DNA of 64,000 nt, from assembly GCF_014646875.1 (NCBI RefSeq), contig NZ_BMOC01000005.1, forward strand, positions 62,001 through 126,000, written 5' to 3'. This DNA is from Halobellus salinus (GTDB lineage: Archaea > Halobacteriota > Halobacteria > Halobacteriales > Haloferacaceae). Positions within the stretch are counted from its first letter, which is position 1. Each line of letters opens with the position of its first letter. A program made the position numbers and the translations under genes. The notes beneath the pieces are model-generated. The model had not been told where the DNA came from, did not search any database, and worked only from the letters and a program-made list of their open reading frames with translations. Shown here piece after piece: positions 35,187 to 45,474 of the stretch.

Positions 35187-36113
35187 ATGCGCCAGGACCA
35201 CCTCATCTCCGCGACGCAGCTCTCGCGGGCGGACATCGAGGCTGTGCTCAACCGCGCGGCGGAGATCGACGCGGATCCCGCGGCGTGGCACGGTCGGCAC
35301 TCGGGGTCGATCCTCGGGCTCTGTTTCTTCGAGCCGAGCACCCGAACACGGATGAGCTTCGACACCGCGATGAAACGCCTCGGCGGGCGGACGATCGACA
35401 TGGGCGCCGTCGAATCGTCGTCGGTCAAGAAGGGCGAGACCCTGGCCGACACGATGCGGGTCCTCGAAGGCTACGCCGATGCCCTGGTGTTGCGCCACCC
35501 TTCGGAGGGCGCAGCCACGATGGCGGCGGAGTTCGTTGACGTCCCCCTGGTGAACGCCGGCGACGGCGCGGGCCAGCACCCGACACAGACGCTGCTCGAC
35601 CTCTATACGATCCGCGAGAACGCCGGGTTGGACGACATCACGGTCGGAATTATGGGCGACCTCAAGTACGGGCGGACCGTCCACTCGCTCTCGGCGGCAC
35701 TGACGAACTTCGACGTGCGGCAACACTTCATCAGCCCCGAGAGCCTCCAAATCCCGCGGAGCGTCCGGTACGACCTCCACGAGTCCGGTGCGCAGGTTCG
35801 GGAACACACCCATCTCGACGACGTGTTGGCCGAGTTGGACGTGCTCTACGTCACCCGAATCCAGCGCGAGCGGTTCCCCGACGAGAACGAGTACCGCAAG
35901 GTCGCCGGCGAGTACCGCATCGACGCCGCGGACCTCGAGCGCGCAAAAGACTCTCTGACAGTCCTCCACCCGCTGCCGCGCGTCGACGAGATCGCCCCGG
36001 AGGTCGACGACACCGACGCCGCGAACTACTTCGAGCAGGCACACAACGGCGTCCCGATCAGGATGGCGCTCCTAGACGGGATGCTGGACGCCGACACGGA
36101 GGCCGGACGATGA
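35187..36113 (+). CDS. pyrB: Aspartate carbamoyltransferase catalytic subunit
   Basis: A 308-residue enzyme of pyrimidine synthesis that joins carbamoyl phosphate and aspartate. The carbamoyl-phosphate loop [12 protein letters not shown] is at residues 48-59, the second-site region [10 protein letters not shown] near 75-84, and [12 protein letters not shown] near 132. HPLPRVDEI near 263 holds the conserved loop that closes on aspartate. It overlaps pyrI by 4 bases, so the holoenzyme subunits are cotranslated. Length is standard. Confidence 0.96.
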   Translation: MRQDHLISATQLSRADIEAVLNRAAEIDADPAAWHGRHSGSILGLCFFEPSTRTRMSFDTAMKRLGGRTIDMGAVESSSVKKGETLADTMRVLEGYADALVLRHPSEGAATMAAEFVDVPLVNAGDGAGQHPTQTLLDLYTIRENAGLDDITVGIMGDLKYGRTVHSLSAALTNFDVRQHFISPESLQIPRSVRYDLHESGAQVREHTHLDDVLAELDVLYVTRIQRERFPDENEYRKVAGEYRIDAADLERAKDSLTVLHPLPRVDEIAPEVDDTDAANYFEQAHNGVPIRMALLDGMLDADTEAGR

Positions 36114-36580
36114 CCGACGCGGACCAGGAACTCCGGGTCTCGAAAATCCGGAACGGGACGGTGATCGACCACCTCGCCGCCGGCCAGGCGCTGAACGTGC
36201 TCGCCCTGTTGGGAATCGACGGCTCGGGTGGCGAGGGCGTCTCGGTCGGGATGAACGTCCCCTCGGACACGCTCGCGACCAAGGACATCGTGAAAGTCGA
36301 AGACCGCGAACTGAGCCAGTCGGAAGTCGACGTGTTGGCGGTGATCTCGCCGGAGGCGACGATCAATATCATCCGGGAGTACGACGTGATCGAGAAACAG
36401 CGGATCGACCGGCCCGAATCGGTCGACGGCGTGCTCTCGTGTCCGAACCGCAACTGCATCACGACCGGCGACGAACCCATTCGAACGCGTTTTGCCGTCC
36501 TCGAGGAGGGGCTCCGGTGTCACTACTGCGGCGAGATAATCAGGGAATCGGAGATCACCGCCCACCTCACCGTGACGTAG
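36110..36580 (+). CDS. pyrI: Aspartate carbamoyltransferase regulatory subunit
   Basis: A 156-residue regulatory chain that binds nucleotide effectors and links catalytic trimers. The N-terminal allosteric part includes [16 protein letters not shown]. The zinc domain has four cysteines: two in CPNRNC and two in CHYC near the C-terminus. It starts inside the end of pyrB and lacks its own promoter. Confidence 0.96.
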   Translation: MTDADQELRVSKIRNGTVIDHLAAGQALNVLALLGIDGSGGEGVSVGMNVPSDTLATKDIVKVEDRELSQSEVDVLAVISPEATINIIREYDVIEKQRIDRPESVDGVLSCPNRNCITTGDEPIRTRFAVLEEGLRCHYCGEIIRESEITAHLTVT

Positions 36581-36663
36581 TCCGGCGCCCGTTCGACGCC
36601 GGGGTCCGCCCGCGTGGAGCCCGGAGGGCAACGGTTTTGTACCGAGACCAAATATTCCAGGAT

Positions 36664-36774
36664 ATGTCCGGCAAAGCGAAGTTCATCCTGGCACTGGCGC
36701 TCGTGGCGGTCATCTACTTCCTCGTCTCCGGCGACGAGGACCCCATCGAGGTCGACGTCGACGGCGACGAGTAA
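36664..36774 (+). CDS. Small single-span membrane protein
   Basis: A 36-residue protein with one hydrophobic segment (FILALALVAVIYFLV, residues 7-21) and an acidic tail. The ATG follows an AT-rich aaatattccagg by about 5 bases. It sits just after pyrBI. Small proteins of this shape occur widely in haloarchaea without known function. Confidence 0.6.
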   Translation: MSGKAKFILALALVAVIYFLVSGDEDPIEVDVDGDE

Positions 36775-36790
36775 CCCCGCCAGACAGCCC

Positions 36791-36934
36791 GCGTATCACA
36801 CGACAGCGACGGCCGCGTATCACACGACAGCGACGGCCGCGTATCACACGACAGCGACGGCCGCGTATCACACGACAGCGACGGCCGCGTACCACACGAC
36901 AGCGACGGCCGCGTACCACACGACAGCGACGGCC
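36791..36934. repeat. Six tandem copies of a 24-bp repeat
   Basis: The unit gcgtatcacacgacagcgac followed by ggcc is repeated six times without spacers. The first four copies are identical; the last two have tac in place of tat. One frame would read AYHTTATA repeatedly, and the single variable base would be silent in that frame. However, the open frame is only the antiphase shadow of the preceding small gene and has no family similarity. I treat it as non-coding tandem repeat. Confidence 0.9.
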
Positions 36935-37047
36935 GCGACAACATCCGGTCGGCGCCGACGTCGCCGCGCGCCACCGTTTCTGCAGCCCCACTATCCGCCT
37001 GAACGGCCCTCCGACGGACTGATACGGGTCCGCGGCGAACTGCAGGT

Positions 37048-37902
37048 ATGTACGGCGTCGTCACCCGGAACGCCGAGGAAGTCGAGTGGTCGGAGTTCGG
37101 GGTCGGGTTTTACGAGGTAAAAGACGTGACCGGCCGGGCTGCCGAACCCCTCCCGAACGCGACGAATATGGTGTCGTGTTTCGGCGACACCGCAGCCGCG
37201 GACGCCGACCCGGAACTGGTTCCGGTCGACGATGAGGGGACGCCCGCGACCCGCGAGCAGCGGTACTTCGATTGGTCGTACGTCTGTCCGACCCACGAGG
37301 AGTACCGCGCGGGCCTCTTCGAGATCGTTGAGGACTGCGTGGCCGCGAACCCGGATGTCAGGCTCGACGACATCGGATTTCCCCGGTCGGAGTACTGCCG
37401 GTGTGACAGGTGCGACCGTCTGTTCGCTGAGAGTGGCCACGACGACCGGTTCGCGTGGCGGGCCGCGGAGGTCACCGGCTTCGTCGCCGACGCCGTGGCA
37501 CAGGTTCCGGGGAGGGCGTACCTCACCTTGTACCCCGATCCGTACCCCGAGCACCTCTACCGACGGTCCGGAGTCGACGTGACGGCACTGGCCGAGCACG
37601 TTGATGAGTTCGTGATCCCACTGTACGACATCCACTACGCGACGACCTACTGGGTGGAGACCATCGCGAAAGGGTTCGAGAGCCTGCTTTCTTCGACTGG
37701 TACGCCGTTTTCGATCGAACTCTACGCCGTCGACGTCGACTTAGACGACCTGGTCCACGCGGCTGAAGTGGCTGGAACCTACGCCGAGAACGTCTACTTC
37801 GGGTACGACGCGTCGAACGCCGCCGCGGCGATCCGGCGGAAGGACGCCGACGCGAGAGGCGGCGTGACACACCACCCCGACGGCGACGCCGAGTCCGGGT
37901 GA
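37048..37902 (+). CDS. Conserved hypothetical protein, possible TIM-barrel hydrolase
   Basis: A 284-residue soluble protein. Its layout recalls glycosidase-like TIM barrels: FDWSYVCPTHEEYR near residue 73, a strand ending in DIGFPRSEYCRCDRC near 110, LTLYPDPYPEHLY near 160 and EFVIPLYDIHY near 190. The two closely spaced Cys pairs in YCRCDRC suggest a metal site, which is unusual for such a barrel. I do not recognise a named family, so the function is open. It stands alone between the tandem repeat and a converging small gene. Confidence 0.65.
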   Translation: MYGVVTRNAEEVEWSEFGVGFYEVKDVTGRAAEPLPNATNMVSCFGDTAAADADPELVPVDDEGTPATREQRYFDWSYVCPTHEEYRAGLFEIVEDCVAANPDVRLDDIGFPRSEYCRCDRCDRLFAESGHDDRFAWRAAEVTGFVADAVAQVPGRAYLTLYPDPYPEHLYRRSGVDVTALAEHVDEFVIPLYDIHYATTYWVETIAKGFESLLSSTGTPFSIELYAVDVDLDDLVHAAEVAGTYAENVYFGYDASNAAAAIRRKDADARGGVTHHPDGDAESG

Positions 37903-37924
37903 GACCGTCGGGCGAGGCGTGCGG

Positions 37925-38038
37925 TCAGAGCACGCCCGAGACGAACGCGACCACGACGATCCCGCCGACGAACACGGCCGCAGCGAAGACGAAGAGCCCC
38001 GTGAGGAGCCGGCGCTGTTTCGGGGACGGTTCAGCCAT
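37925..38038 (-). CDS. Small membrane protein (37 residues)
   Basis: Read directly from the sequence: a basic N-terminus (PKQRRLL) followed by a hydrophobic segment of about 24 residues to the C-terminus. It fits a tail-anchored micro-protein. An AT-rich tagcgaagggttcc and tatattagcg lie upstream on the minus strand, consistent with a promoter. Function unknown. Confidence 0.6.
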   Translation of the reverse strand: MAEPSPKQRRLLTGLFVFAAAVFVGGIVVVAFVSGVL

Positions 38039-38122
38039 ACCCCTAGTAGGAACCCTTCGCTAATATACTCGCTGGCACATCGGCGGCGAACCGGCACCGC
38101 CCCTGTCGGTTGGTTCGGCCCC

Positions 38123-39162
38123 TTACCGGAGCGGATCGAACGACCCGGCGAGCCCCGGACCGGCGGGGACCGCCATCCGGCCGGTATCGACCGGAGCCGG
38201 GTCGGAAGCGAGGTCCGACGCGAGCCGACCGCCGGTTGCCAACCCGCAGGCGCGGACGTCGGAGAGTGCGGCGGCGACGTGGAGCGCCCCGGTCCGGGCG
38301 ACGACACCGTCGATCGTCGTGGTCACGACGGTATCCACACCCCGGGCTGACGCTCTGCGGGCGAGCTCACAGGTTCGGACCGGCCCACCGAGCGCCATCG
38401 GCTTGCAGACGACGACGTCGGCGGCGTCGGCGGCAAGTGTCGCATCGACCCCCGCAGTCGCAACCGACTCGTCAACGGCGATGTCGACTCCGCGGCCGCG
38501 CACGGCTGCGTTACCCGCGAGGTCGGACGCAGGACGGGGCTGTTCGACGTACGCGAACCCCAGGTCGGCAGCGAGGTCGATCAGCCGTTCGGCCGTTGGG
38601 CGATCCCACGCGCCGTTTGCGTCGGCGCGGAGCGCGACGCCGTCGCCAGCGGCGTCTCTAGCCGCGCGCAACCGGGCCGCATCCGCGTCCGGCTCCCGTG
38701 CACCGACCTTCAGTTTCACCGCCTCGTATCCGGCTTCGACGGCCGCACGGGTCGCTTCCGCGGTCGCCTCAACGGTCGCGTCGCCGACGGTCGCGTTGAC
38801 CGGGACGGACTCCGCAGGCGATCCGTCCGCGAGCCACGCGGCGAGCGACTTGCCGGCCGCTTGAGCCCGGGCGTCGGCCCAGGCGAGTTCGACGCCGTGT
38901 CGCGCTGCAGGTGTTGTGCCGTCGATCCGGTCGATCGGGTCCGTGATTGCTGAGTTGCCGACGCCACTCCCGCCGGCCGCGCCCGAGAGAGCGGCCTCGC
39001 AGTCGTCGTACGACTCCGTCCATCCCGGAAGCGGCGCGGCCTCGCCGACCCCTCGGTGGCCGTCGGACTCCACGCGGACGACGAACCCGCGACGCTCCTC
39101 GATCCGCCCGGCAGCAGTTCCGAGCGGCGAGGACAGCCGGAGCGAGAAGGCGTCATACCGGA

Positions 39163-39166
<4 letters not shown>
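38123..39166 (-). CDS. menC: o-Succinylbenzoate synthase
   Basis: A 347-residue enolase-superfamily enzyme that dehydrates SHCHC to o-succinylbenzoate in menaquinone synthesis. The catalytic Lys is in AVKLKVG near residue 155; metal ligands are the Asp of LRADANGAWD near 183, the Glu of AYVEQP near 207 and the Asp of IAVDESV near 232. It overlaps menA by 4 bases and so is the downstream gene of a menA-menC pair. A dipeptide epimerase is the alternative within the superfamily but the men neighbours make MenC likely. Confidence 0.9.
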
Positions 39167-40113
<947 letters not shown>

Positions 40114-40193
40114 TGTGAGCGTGTGGGGACGGGGAGGGTGTGAAAGTTCGGATCCGTTCTTATGCGATGAGTGAAAGGCAGTGTCGGATTCAT

Positions 40194-40467
40194 CCCCGCG
40201 CTAAGGCACTGTCTCTTACCCATAAGTCCACCAAGTTCCAAACAGACGTTTCAGACGCTGTCGACCCCAATCTACACTCAGAAGATCGAGGTAAGGAGTG
40301 AGTCGGGCGGTGATCTCGGCAGTCGGGGGTTACTGAACACGGGTAACCAAGATCGCCAAAACCGGTCCATAACGGTATAACGCCCGCAGATATCGATATT
40401 TTGCCCGAAGTAATCGACCTCGGCAACAACTCGATTTGTGGGTAAGAGACAGCGCTAAAGCACGGGG
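40194..40467. mobile_element. IS-derived element bounded by 29-base inverted repeats
   Basis: The left arm 40194-40222 (starting CCCCGCGCTAAGGCACTG) and right arm 40439-40467 pair as inverted repeats at 24 of 29 positions, including a perfect CTGTCTCTTACCCA. The right side, with gcgctaaagcacggggctt, resembles the subterminal hairpin motif of haloarchaeal IS200/IS605 or IS1341-type elements. About 215 bases between the arms contain no transposase. It lies between menA and menB and looks like a deletion derivative or non-autonomous copy. Confidence 0.6.
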
Positions 40468-40620
40468 CTTTCTCCTCGATTCTCCGTAAGCTAAGGTATG
40501 TTGATACCCGGGAGTGTCGGTCGCCGTCACATAGTATAGTCAACAGAATAAGTAGGGGCCTCTAACGCGGCGTGTATCGATCCGCTTCCTCCGTGATTGA
40601 TTATGCGTCTGCGGAGCATC

Positions 40621-40737
40621 CGCCGCCGACGAGCGGCCGGAGGCCGCGACGTCGGCGGAGTTTTTTGGTCCAGATTTTTTGTGCGGAGGGTTCCCGCAGC
40701 GAGCGAAGCGAGCGAGGAAACCCTCCGTATCAAAAAA
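40621..40737. repeat. Two large hairpins after menB
   Basis: The first hairpin (about 40621-40659) pairs CCGCCGAC with GTCGGCGG and GCGGCC with GGCCGC around a GGA loop. The second (40675-40737) is an inverted repeat: six T, then GTG and CGGAGGGTT on the left; AACCCTCCG, then TATC and six A on the right. On the menB transcript the second starts with six U directly after the stop codon. A transcription terminator or RNA-stabilising structure is the simplest reading. Confidence 0.65.
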
Positions 40738-40745
40738 GGTGGGTT

Positions 40746-41663
40746 CTAGTAGTGCCACGGATACTCGGAGAAGTCGGGGTCCCGCCCCTCCAGGAACGCG
40801 TCTCGCCCCTCCTGTGCCTCCGCGGTCATGTACGCGAGCCGGGTGGCCTCACCCGAAAACACCTGTTGACCGACCAGCCCGTCGTCGGTCATATTGAACG
40901 CGTACTTCAGCATTCGTATCGCGGTTGGGGATTTATCGGTCATCTCCGCGGCCCACTCGAGGGCGACATCCTCGAGGTCCGCGTGGGCGATCGCCTCGTT
41001 TGCCATCCCCATCTCCACCGCCTCCTCGGCGGAGTAGGTCTTCCCGCGGAAGAAGATCTCTCGAGCCTTCTTTTGGCCCACCTGCTTCGCGAGATACGCC
41101 GACCCGAACCCGCCGTCGAACGACGCCACGTCCGGGTCGGTCTGGAGGAACTTCGCGTGGTCCGCCGACGCCAGCGTGAGGTCGCAGATCACGTGCAGCG
41201 AGTGGCCGCCGCCGACCGCCCACCCCGGGACGACTGCGACGACGGGTTTGGGCATAAACCGGATCAGCCGCTGCACCTCCAAGATGTGGAGTCGGCCGGC
41301 CTTCGCTTCCTGTACGAGGGGGTCGTCGCCCTCGGCAGCCTCGTCGTCGTCGCGGTACTCGTACCCCGACTCCCCGCGGACCGACTGGTCGCCGCCGGCA
41401 CAGAACGCCCACCCGCCGTCCTTCGGTGAGGGGCCGTTGCCGGTGAGCAGCACGCAACCGATATCGGCCTGCTTTCTGGCGTGATCCAAGGCGGCGTAGA
41501 GTTCGTCGACCGTTCCGGGGCGGAAGGCGTTGCGCTTCTCGGGGCGGTCGAACGCGATCCGCACCACGGGAACGCCAACCGCGCGGTGGTAGGTGATGTC
41601 GTCGAACGCGTCGGCGCCGTCAACGGCCTCCCACCGGTCGGCGTCGAAGATCTCCGAGACCAT
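40746..41663 (-). CDS. menB: 1,4-Dihydroxy-2-naphthoyl-CoA synthase
   Basis: A 305-residue crotonase-fold enzyme that closes the second ring of the naphthoquinone. The signature region includes DRPEKRNAFRPGTVDEL near residue 40, AFCAGGDQSVRG near 87 and VVPGWAVGGGHSLHVICDL near 145; the last holds the oxyanion-hole glycines. The C-terminal YPWHY extension is typical of MenB. It lies downstream of menD with a gap of 62 bases and is likely cotranscribed with menF and menD. Confidence 0.93.
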   Translation of the reverse strand: MVSEIFDADRWEAVDGADAFDDITYHRAVGVPVVRIAFDRPEKRNAFRPGTVDELYAALDHARKQADIGCVLLTGNGPSPKDGGWAFCAGGDQSVRGESGYEYRDDDEAAEGDDPLVQEAKAGRLHILEVQRLIRFMPKPVVAVVPGWAVGGGHSLHVICDLTLASADHAKFLQTDPDVASFDGGFGSAYLAKQVGQKKAREIFFRGKTYSAEEAVEMGMANEAIAHADLEDVALEWAAEMTDKSPTAIRMLKYAFNMTDDGLVGQQVFSGEATRLAYMTAEAQEGRDAFLEGRDPDFSEYPWHY

Positions 41664-41725
41664 ACTCAGTGGCCGGACGGTGGCCGCAAAAAGATTCGTT
41701 TCGGGGGCGGCGCACCCTTGAGCCC

Positions 41726-43486
41726 TCACGTTGTCGCGTTGAGCACTCGATCGACCGCCCGCTCGCGGAGCCGTTCGCGAACCTGGTGGCTCGCCCCCGC
41801 GTCGGTCCGAACCTCGATGACGTGAGACCCCTCCGACGCCGTCGCCTCCGTGTACGCCTCGCGAAACGCGTCCCGGTCCTCACCCTCGATTCGGGCGAAC
41901 GAGAGGTCATAGAGGTCGGCTGACGGCTGAAAATCCAGGCCGTGGGGCGTCACGAACTGCGAGGTGAAGGGGGGGTCGTACGACTCGATCGGGAGCATGT
42001 GGAAGATCCCACCGCCGTCGTTGTTGAGCAAGACGATCGTGGCGTCGACGTCGCACCGCTGCAGCGCCACCAACCCGTTCATGTCGTGGTAGTACGCCAG
42101 GTCCCCAATGACGAGCGTGAGGTCGTCGGTCGTCGCCGACCCCGCGCCGAGCGCGGTGGAGGTGATGCCGTCGATCCCCGACGCGCCGCGGTTTCCGAGG
42201 GCTGTGAGGGACGCGGTCGTCGGCGCGCCGAACCGGTCGAGGTCCCGGACTGGCATCGAGTTCGAGACGAACAGCGTCGACGGGTCGGGCGCGAGATCGA
42301 CGACATCTGCCAGGATCCGACCCTCACAGAACGACTCGGACTCCTCTACGACGCCGGCGTGCGCTGCGTCCGCACCGACCCACCGCTCGCGCCACGCGTC
42401 GCTACCCGGACCGGCCAGGAGCCGCGACAGCCGGCCGAACAGCCGGGTGGGGTCGGCGACGACCAGGTCGGTCGCGGTGAACTCCGCTTCGCGCCACCCC
42501 GCAGCGGGATCAACCACGTACTGGTCGGCGTCGACCGCGCCGAGGTAGTTCCGGAGGGGCTTCGATGTCGGCGACGCCCCGGCGCGGACGACGACATCGG
42601 GGTCGGGCCACGCGTCCCGAACCCGGTCGCCGAGGTAGCCGTCGTACCCGCCGATCACGGGCGTCGTTCGGACGATCCCACCGTAGCGGACGCCGGAGAG
42701 CGGGTCAGCCACCACCGGGAAGCCGCTGGCGTGGGCGAACGCGGCCACCGCCTCGGGGTTGAGACCCGGCGAGTCGTCAGGGCCGACTACAATCAGTCCG
42801 CGCGACTCCGACACCGACGACGCCAGGGCCCGGAGCCGGTCGTCGTCGAGCCCGGGGACGCCCCCAATCGCGTCGACGAAGGCGCCATCTCGCCCCGCAA
42901 CCGCGGGTTCCGGGAGGTCCGACGGAACGTCACCCGATACGGGCGTCGGCTCAAGCGGCTTCCGGAACGGGAGGTTCAGGTGGACTGGTCCGGCGGGGGT
43001 GCCCGTCGCGCGGGTCACAGCGCGGGCCGCGGTCGTCCGGAGCGACCGGAGCCTCCGGGGCGTCGCTTCGGGGTCGGCGACGTCGCGGTACCACCGGACG
43101 GCGTCGCCGTAGAGCTTCTCCTGATCGATCGTCTGGTTCGCTCCCGAGTCCCGGATCTCCGGGGGGCGGTCGGCGGTCAAAACGAGCAGAGGCACCCGCG
43201 ATTGTGACGCCTCGATCACCGCCGGGTGGTAGTTTGCGGCGGCGGTCCCGGAGGTACAGACGAGCGGCGTGACCTCGCCGGTCCGGCGGGCCCGGCCGAG
43301 CGCGAAATACGCCGACGAACGCTCATCGAGGTGCGAGAGGATCCGAATGTCGTCGTGTCGGTGAAACGCGACGGTCAGCGGCGTTGACCGGCTTCCGGGA
43401 GAGACACACACCGTATCGATCCCCGAAGCCGCGAGTTCGTCGGCCAGCACACGCCCCCAGAGGGTGTTCCGGTTCGGATCGGTCAC
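41726..43486 (-). CDS. menD: 2-Succinyl-5-enolpyruvyl-6-hydroxy-3-cyclohexene-1-carboxylate synthase
   Basis: A 586-residue thiamine-diphosphate enzyme acting on isochorismate and 2-oxoglutarate. The N-terminal VCVSPGSRSTPLTVAF near residue 26 and HLDERSSAYFALG near 50 (with the catalytic Glu) are diagnostic. The ThDP-binding motif starts at GDLAYYHDMNGL and ends at NNDGGGIFHML. The start is taken as GTG at 43486 (VTDPNRNTLWG), where MenD proteins normally begin; no ATG is nearby. It is 46 bases after menF. Confidence 0.93.
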   Translation of the reverse strand: MTDPNRNTLWGRVLADELAASGIDTVCVSPGSRSTPLTVAFHRHDDIRILSHLDERSSAYFALGRARRTGEVTPLVCTSGTAAANYHPAVIEASQSRVPLLVLTADRPPEIRDSGANQTIDQEKLYGDAVRWYRDVADPEATPRRLRSLRTTAARAVTRATGTPAGPVHLNLPFRKPLEPTPVSGDVPSDLPEPAVAGRDGAFVDAIGGVPGLDDDRLRALASSVSESRGLIVVGPDDSPGLNPEAVAAFAHASGFPVVADPLSGVRYGGIVRTTPVIGGYDGYLGDRVRDAWPDPDVVVRAGASPTSKPLRNYLGAVDADQYVVDPAAGWREAEFTATDLVVADPTRLFGRLSRLLAGPGSDAWRERWVGADAAHAGVVEESESFCEGRILADVVDLAPDPSTLFVSNSMPVRDLDRFGAPTTASLTALGNRGASGIDGITSTALGAGSATTDDLTLVIGDLAYYHDMNGLVALQRCDVDATIVLLNNDGGGIFHMLPIESYDPPFTSQFVTPHGLDFQPSADLYDLSFARIEGEDRDAFREAYTEATASEGSHVIEVRTDAGASHQVRERLRERAVDRVLNATT

Positions 43487-43532
43487 GGGGGTCGGCCCCC
43501 CTGGGCGGCCGCAACGCGGTCGAGCCCCCCTC

Positions 43533-44894
43533 TCACCGTCCGTGTGCCTCCCGTTCGAGTTCATCGAGGATCGGCCGATACTTGAGCTGGACCTCATCCC
43601 ACTCCCGGTCGGGGTCGGAGTCGGAGACGATGCCGACACCCGCAAACAGCGTCGCTGTGTCGCCGCGAGCCACGGCAGACCGGAGCGCGACCGCGAACGT
43701 GCCGTACCCCGCGGCGTCGATCCACCCGACCGGGGCGGCGTACCATCCGCGGTCGAACGGCTCGGTCTCCCGGATGGTTTCGAGCGCCCGCTCCGGCGGC
43801 AGCCCGCCGACTGCGGGCGTCGGATGCAGCGCTTCGACGAGGGACAGCACGTGTTCGGCGGTGTCGAGCGTCGCGGTGATTGGGGTCCGGAGGTGCTGGA
43901 CGGTGGCGAGCCGCCGGATCCGTCGCGGGCCGGCGCTCACCGACGCCGCAAAGGGCGCGAGTTGTGCTTTGATCGTGTCCGCAACGAGTTGGTGTTCGTG
44001 GACGTTCTTGTCGTCCGCGGCGAGTTCAGCCGCCAACCACTCGTCCTCCTCGGCGGTCTCCCCGCGGCCGGTCGTGCCGGCGAGCGCGTCGGTTTCGACC
44101 GTCCGACCCCTGACCGACACCAGTCGCTCGGGTGTCGCCCCGAACAGCGACGCCCGCGTTCTCCCCGACCCGGGGTCGGGTTCGACGAGGAACCGGTAAC
44201 AGTCGGGGTACCGCTCGCCCAACCGGGAGAGCACATCCGGCAGGGAGAGGTCGCCGTCGAGGTCGACGTCGAGCGCCTGCGCGAGCACGACTTTCCGCAG
44301 ATTGCCCGAATCGATCCGGTCAACCGCGGCCGCAACGCCGCTCCGCCAGTCGTCCCGTGCGGTCGTCCGGCGCCGACCGCGCACACCCGGCGGGTCCGCG
44401 GGGTCGCCGGCGTCCGGCAGCGACTCGATCCGGTCGCGCTCCGTTTCGAGGCGTGACTCCACCGACTCGGGGGTCACGTCCGGCCCCACTGCGTTGACGG
44501 TCAGCCACGCGTCGTCGCCGACCCAGGTGACCTGTACGCGCGGAAACACGAAGCGTGCGCCGGGGAAGTCCTCCCACGGAGCGCTGTCGGTGCTGTCGGG
44601 GTGAAACCCGAACGCCCCGAACAGCCTGGGTCTGGCGGCCTCGGTGCCGGCGTGGACGTCGCCAGACGCGAACAACGCCTCGGCGGCCTCCCGGATGGTG
44701 TCGAATCGACCCGCCCCGTCGGTGGTCAGCGTTGCTGCGGCGCCCTCTCCCGCCACGGTCGCCTCCTCGGGAGCACTCCAGACTGTCCGCGGAGCGTCGG
44801 CGGCGGAGAGCACGGACCGGAACGACGGCGGCGTGACGGGGACCGATCGACTGACGAGGTGCGTACCCGCCGCGTCGGTCCGCAACGGTTCCAT
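43533..44894 (-). CDS. menF: Isochorismate synthase
   Basis: A 453-residue chorismate-binding enzyme that converts chorismate to isochorismate, the first step toward menaquinone. The catalytic region begins at IDSGNLRKVVLAQAL near residue 205; ATPERLVSV, TDALAGTTGRG, and the C-terminal HPTPAVGGLPPERAL and DRGWYAAPVGW are family motifs. The ATG at 44894 is supported by a TATA element 24 bases upstream and excludes the in-frame ATG seven codons earlier. It is the promoter-proximal gene of menF-menD-menB. Confidence 0.92.
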   Translation of the reverse strand: MEPLRTDAAGTHLVSRSVPVTPPSFRSVLSAADAPRTVWSAPEEATVAGEGAAATLTTDGAGRFDTIREAAEALFASGDVHAGTEAARPRLFGAFGFHPDSTDSAPWEDFPGARFVFPRVQVTWVGDDAWLTVNAVGPDVTPESVESRLETERDRIESLPDAGDPADPPGVRGRRRTTARDDWRSGVAAAVDRIDSGNLRKVVLAQALDVDLDGDLSLPDVLSRLGERYPDCYRFLVEPDPGSGRTRASLFGATPERLVSVRGRTVETDALAGTTGRGETAEEDEWLAAELAADDKNVHEHQLVADTIKAQLAPFAASVSAGPRRIRRLATVQHLRTPITATLDTAEHVLSLVEALHPTPAVGGLPPERALETIRETEPFDRGWYAAPVGWIDAAGYGTFAVALRSAVARGDTATLFAGVGIVSDSDPDREWDEVQLKYRPILDELEREAHGR

Positions 44895-44918
44895 TGTCGA
44901 GTTTCGGAACGCCACTGA

Positions 44919-44928
44919 CTTTTATTTG
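44919..44928 (-). promoter_or_regulatory. TATA element of the menFDB operon
   Basis: On the minus strand the site reads caaataaaag, ending 24 bases before the menF ATG. This implies leaderless transcription. Confidence 0.6.
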
Positions 44929-45095
44929 ACTATCCCGCCGACGTTTTGCCGCGCTCGGTCACTTCGTCGCCGGGTTTCGCCCGGTTGCTAGCGGGACCCC
45001 CGGTCCCGCCCCGTTCCTCCGCTGGCAAAAGCTCGGCCAAAATCTCTGTGTCACCCCCTCAGTCGCGGCTTCGCCGCTCCGTCGAGGGTTCCTCA

Positions 45096-45173
45096 TACTG
45101 TCGGCTATAGTCGCGTGACGTATTTCGACACCCCGGGGTGTCGAAAATCTTCACGTAGTTATAGCCGACAGTA
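45096..45173. mobile_element. 78-bp palindromic MITE-like element, copy 3
   Basis: It is identical to copy 2, with terminal repeats TACTGTCGGCTATA. The flanking duplication is TCA (45093-45095 and 45174-45176), the reverse complement of the TGA at the other two sites. So this copy is inverted relative to its target. It lies upstream of menF in non-coding DNA, about 170 bases from the menF TATA box. Confidence 0.9.
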
Positions 45174-45176
45174 TCA

Positions 45177-45474
45177 GCCCGCTCGCTCCTTCCGGTCGCT
45201 CGCGGTACGTGGCTCGTCTGTACTGAGCGACCTGGGTTGGTTGTTTCGACTGCATTTCGCCGGAGTACTCGGTAGAGTATGCGTTCGGGTGGAGCATCCG
45301 CGAGCGGGGCGAGACGGCGAGTTGTCTCGCTTCTTCGCGGGCGACCCGGAGTCGCCCGTCAAAAGCGGTGCGCCGCAGGCGCACCCGACGCAGTAAAACA
45401 GTGGGCTGTACCGAGCGAACTGATCGAACCCGGTACGTGTCTGAACTGTGGGATGGGACCCGCTGTACCGCCAG
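45177..45474. other. Non-coding region between mobile element and sulfite-oxidase-like gene
   Basis: This stretch is GC-rich with small inverted repeats, such as GGGCGAC paired with GTCGCCC near 45338-45356 and a gtgcgcc/ggcgcac pair near 45368. I found no gene, and specifically no tRNA-like fold. The hairpins may terminate the converging or preceding transcripts. Confidence 0.35.

Noticed and set aside
36791-36934. Possible CRISPR array
   Set aside because: The copies are contiguous with no spacers. The same applies to the 19-bp array at 4501-4595.
36614-37120. Open frame through the 24-bp repeats
   Set aside because: It begins inside pyrBI-downstream DNA in antiphase to the small membrane protein gene and ends inside the next gene. 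No start signal or family match.
44929-45474. Possible tRNA or other structured RNA gene
   Set aside because: Several GC-rich hairpins exist but no cloverleaf, T-loop or anticodon arm could be built.
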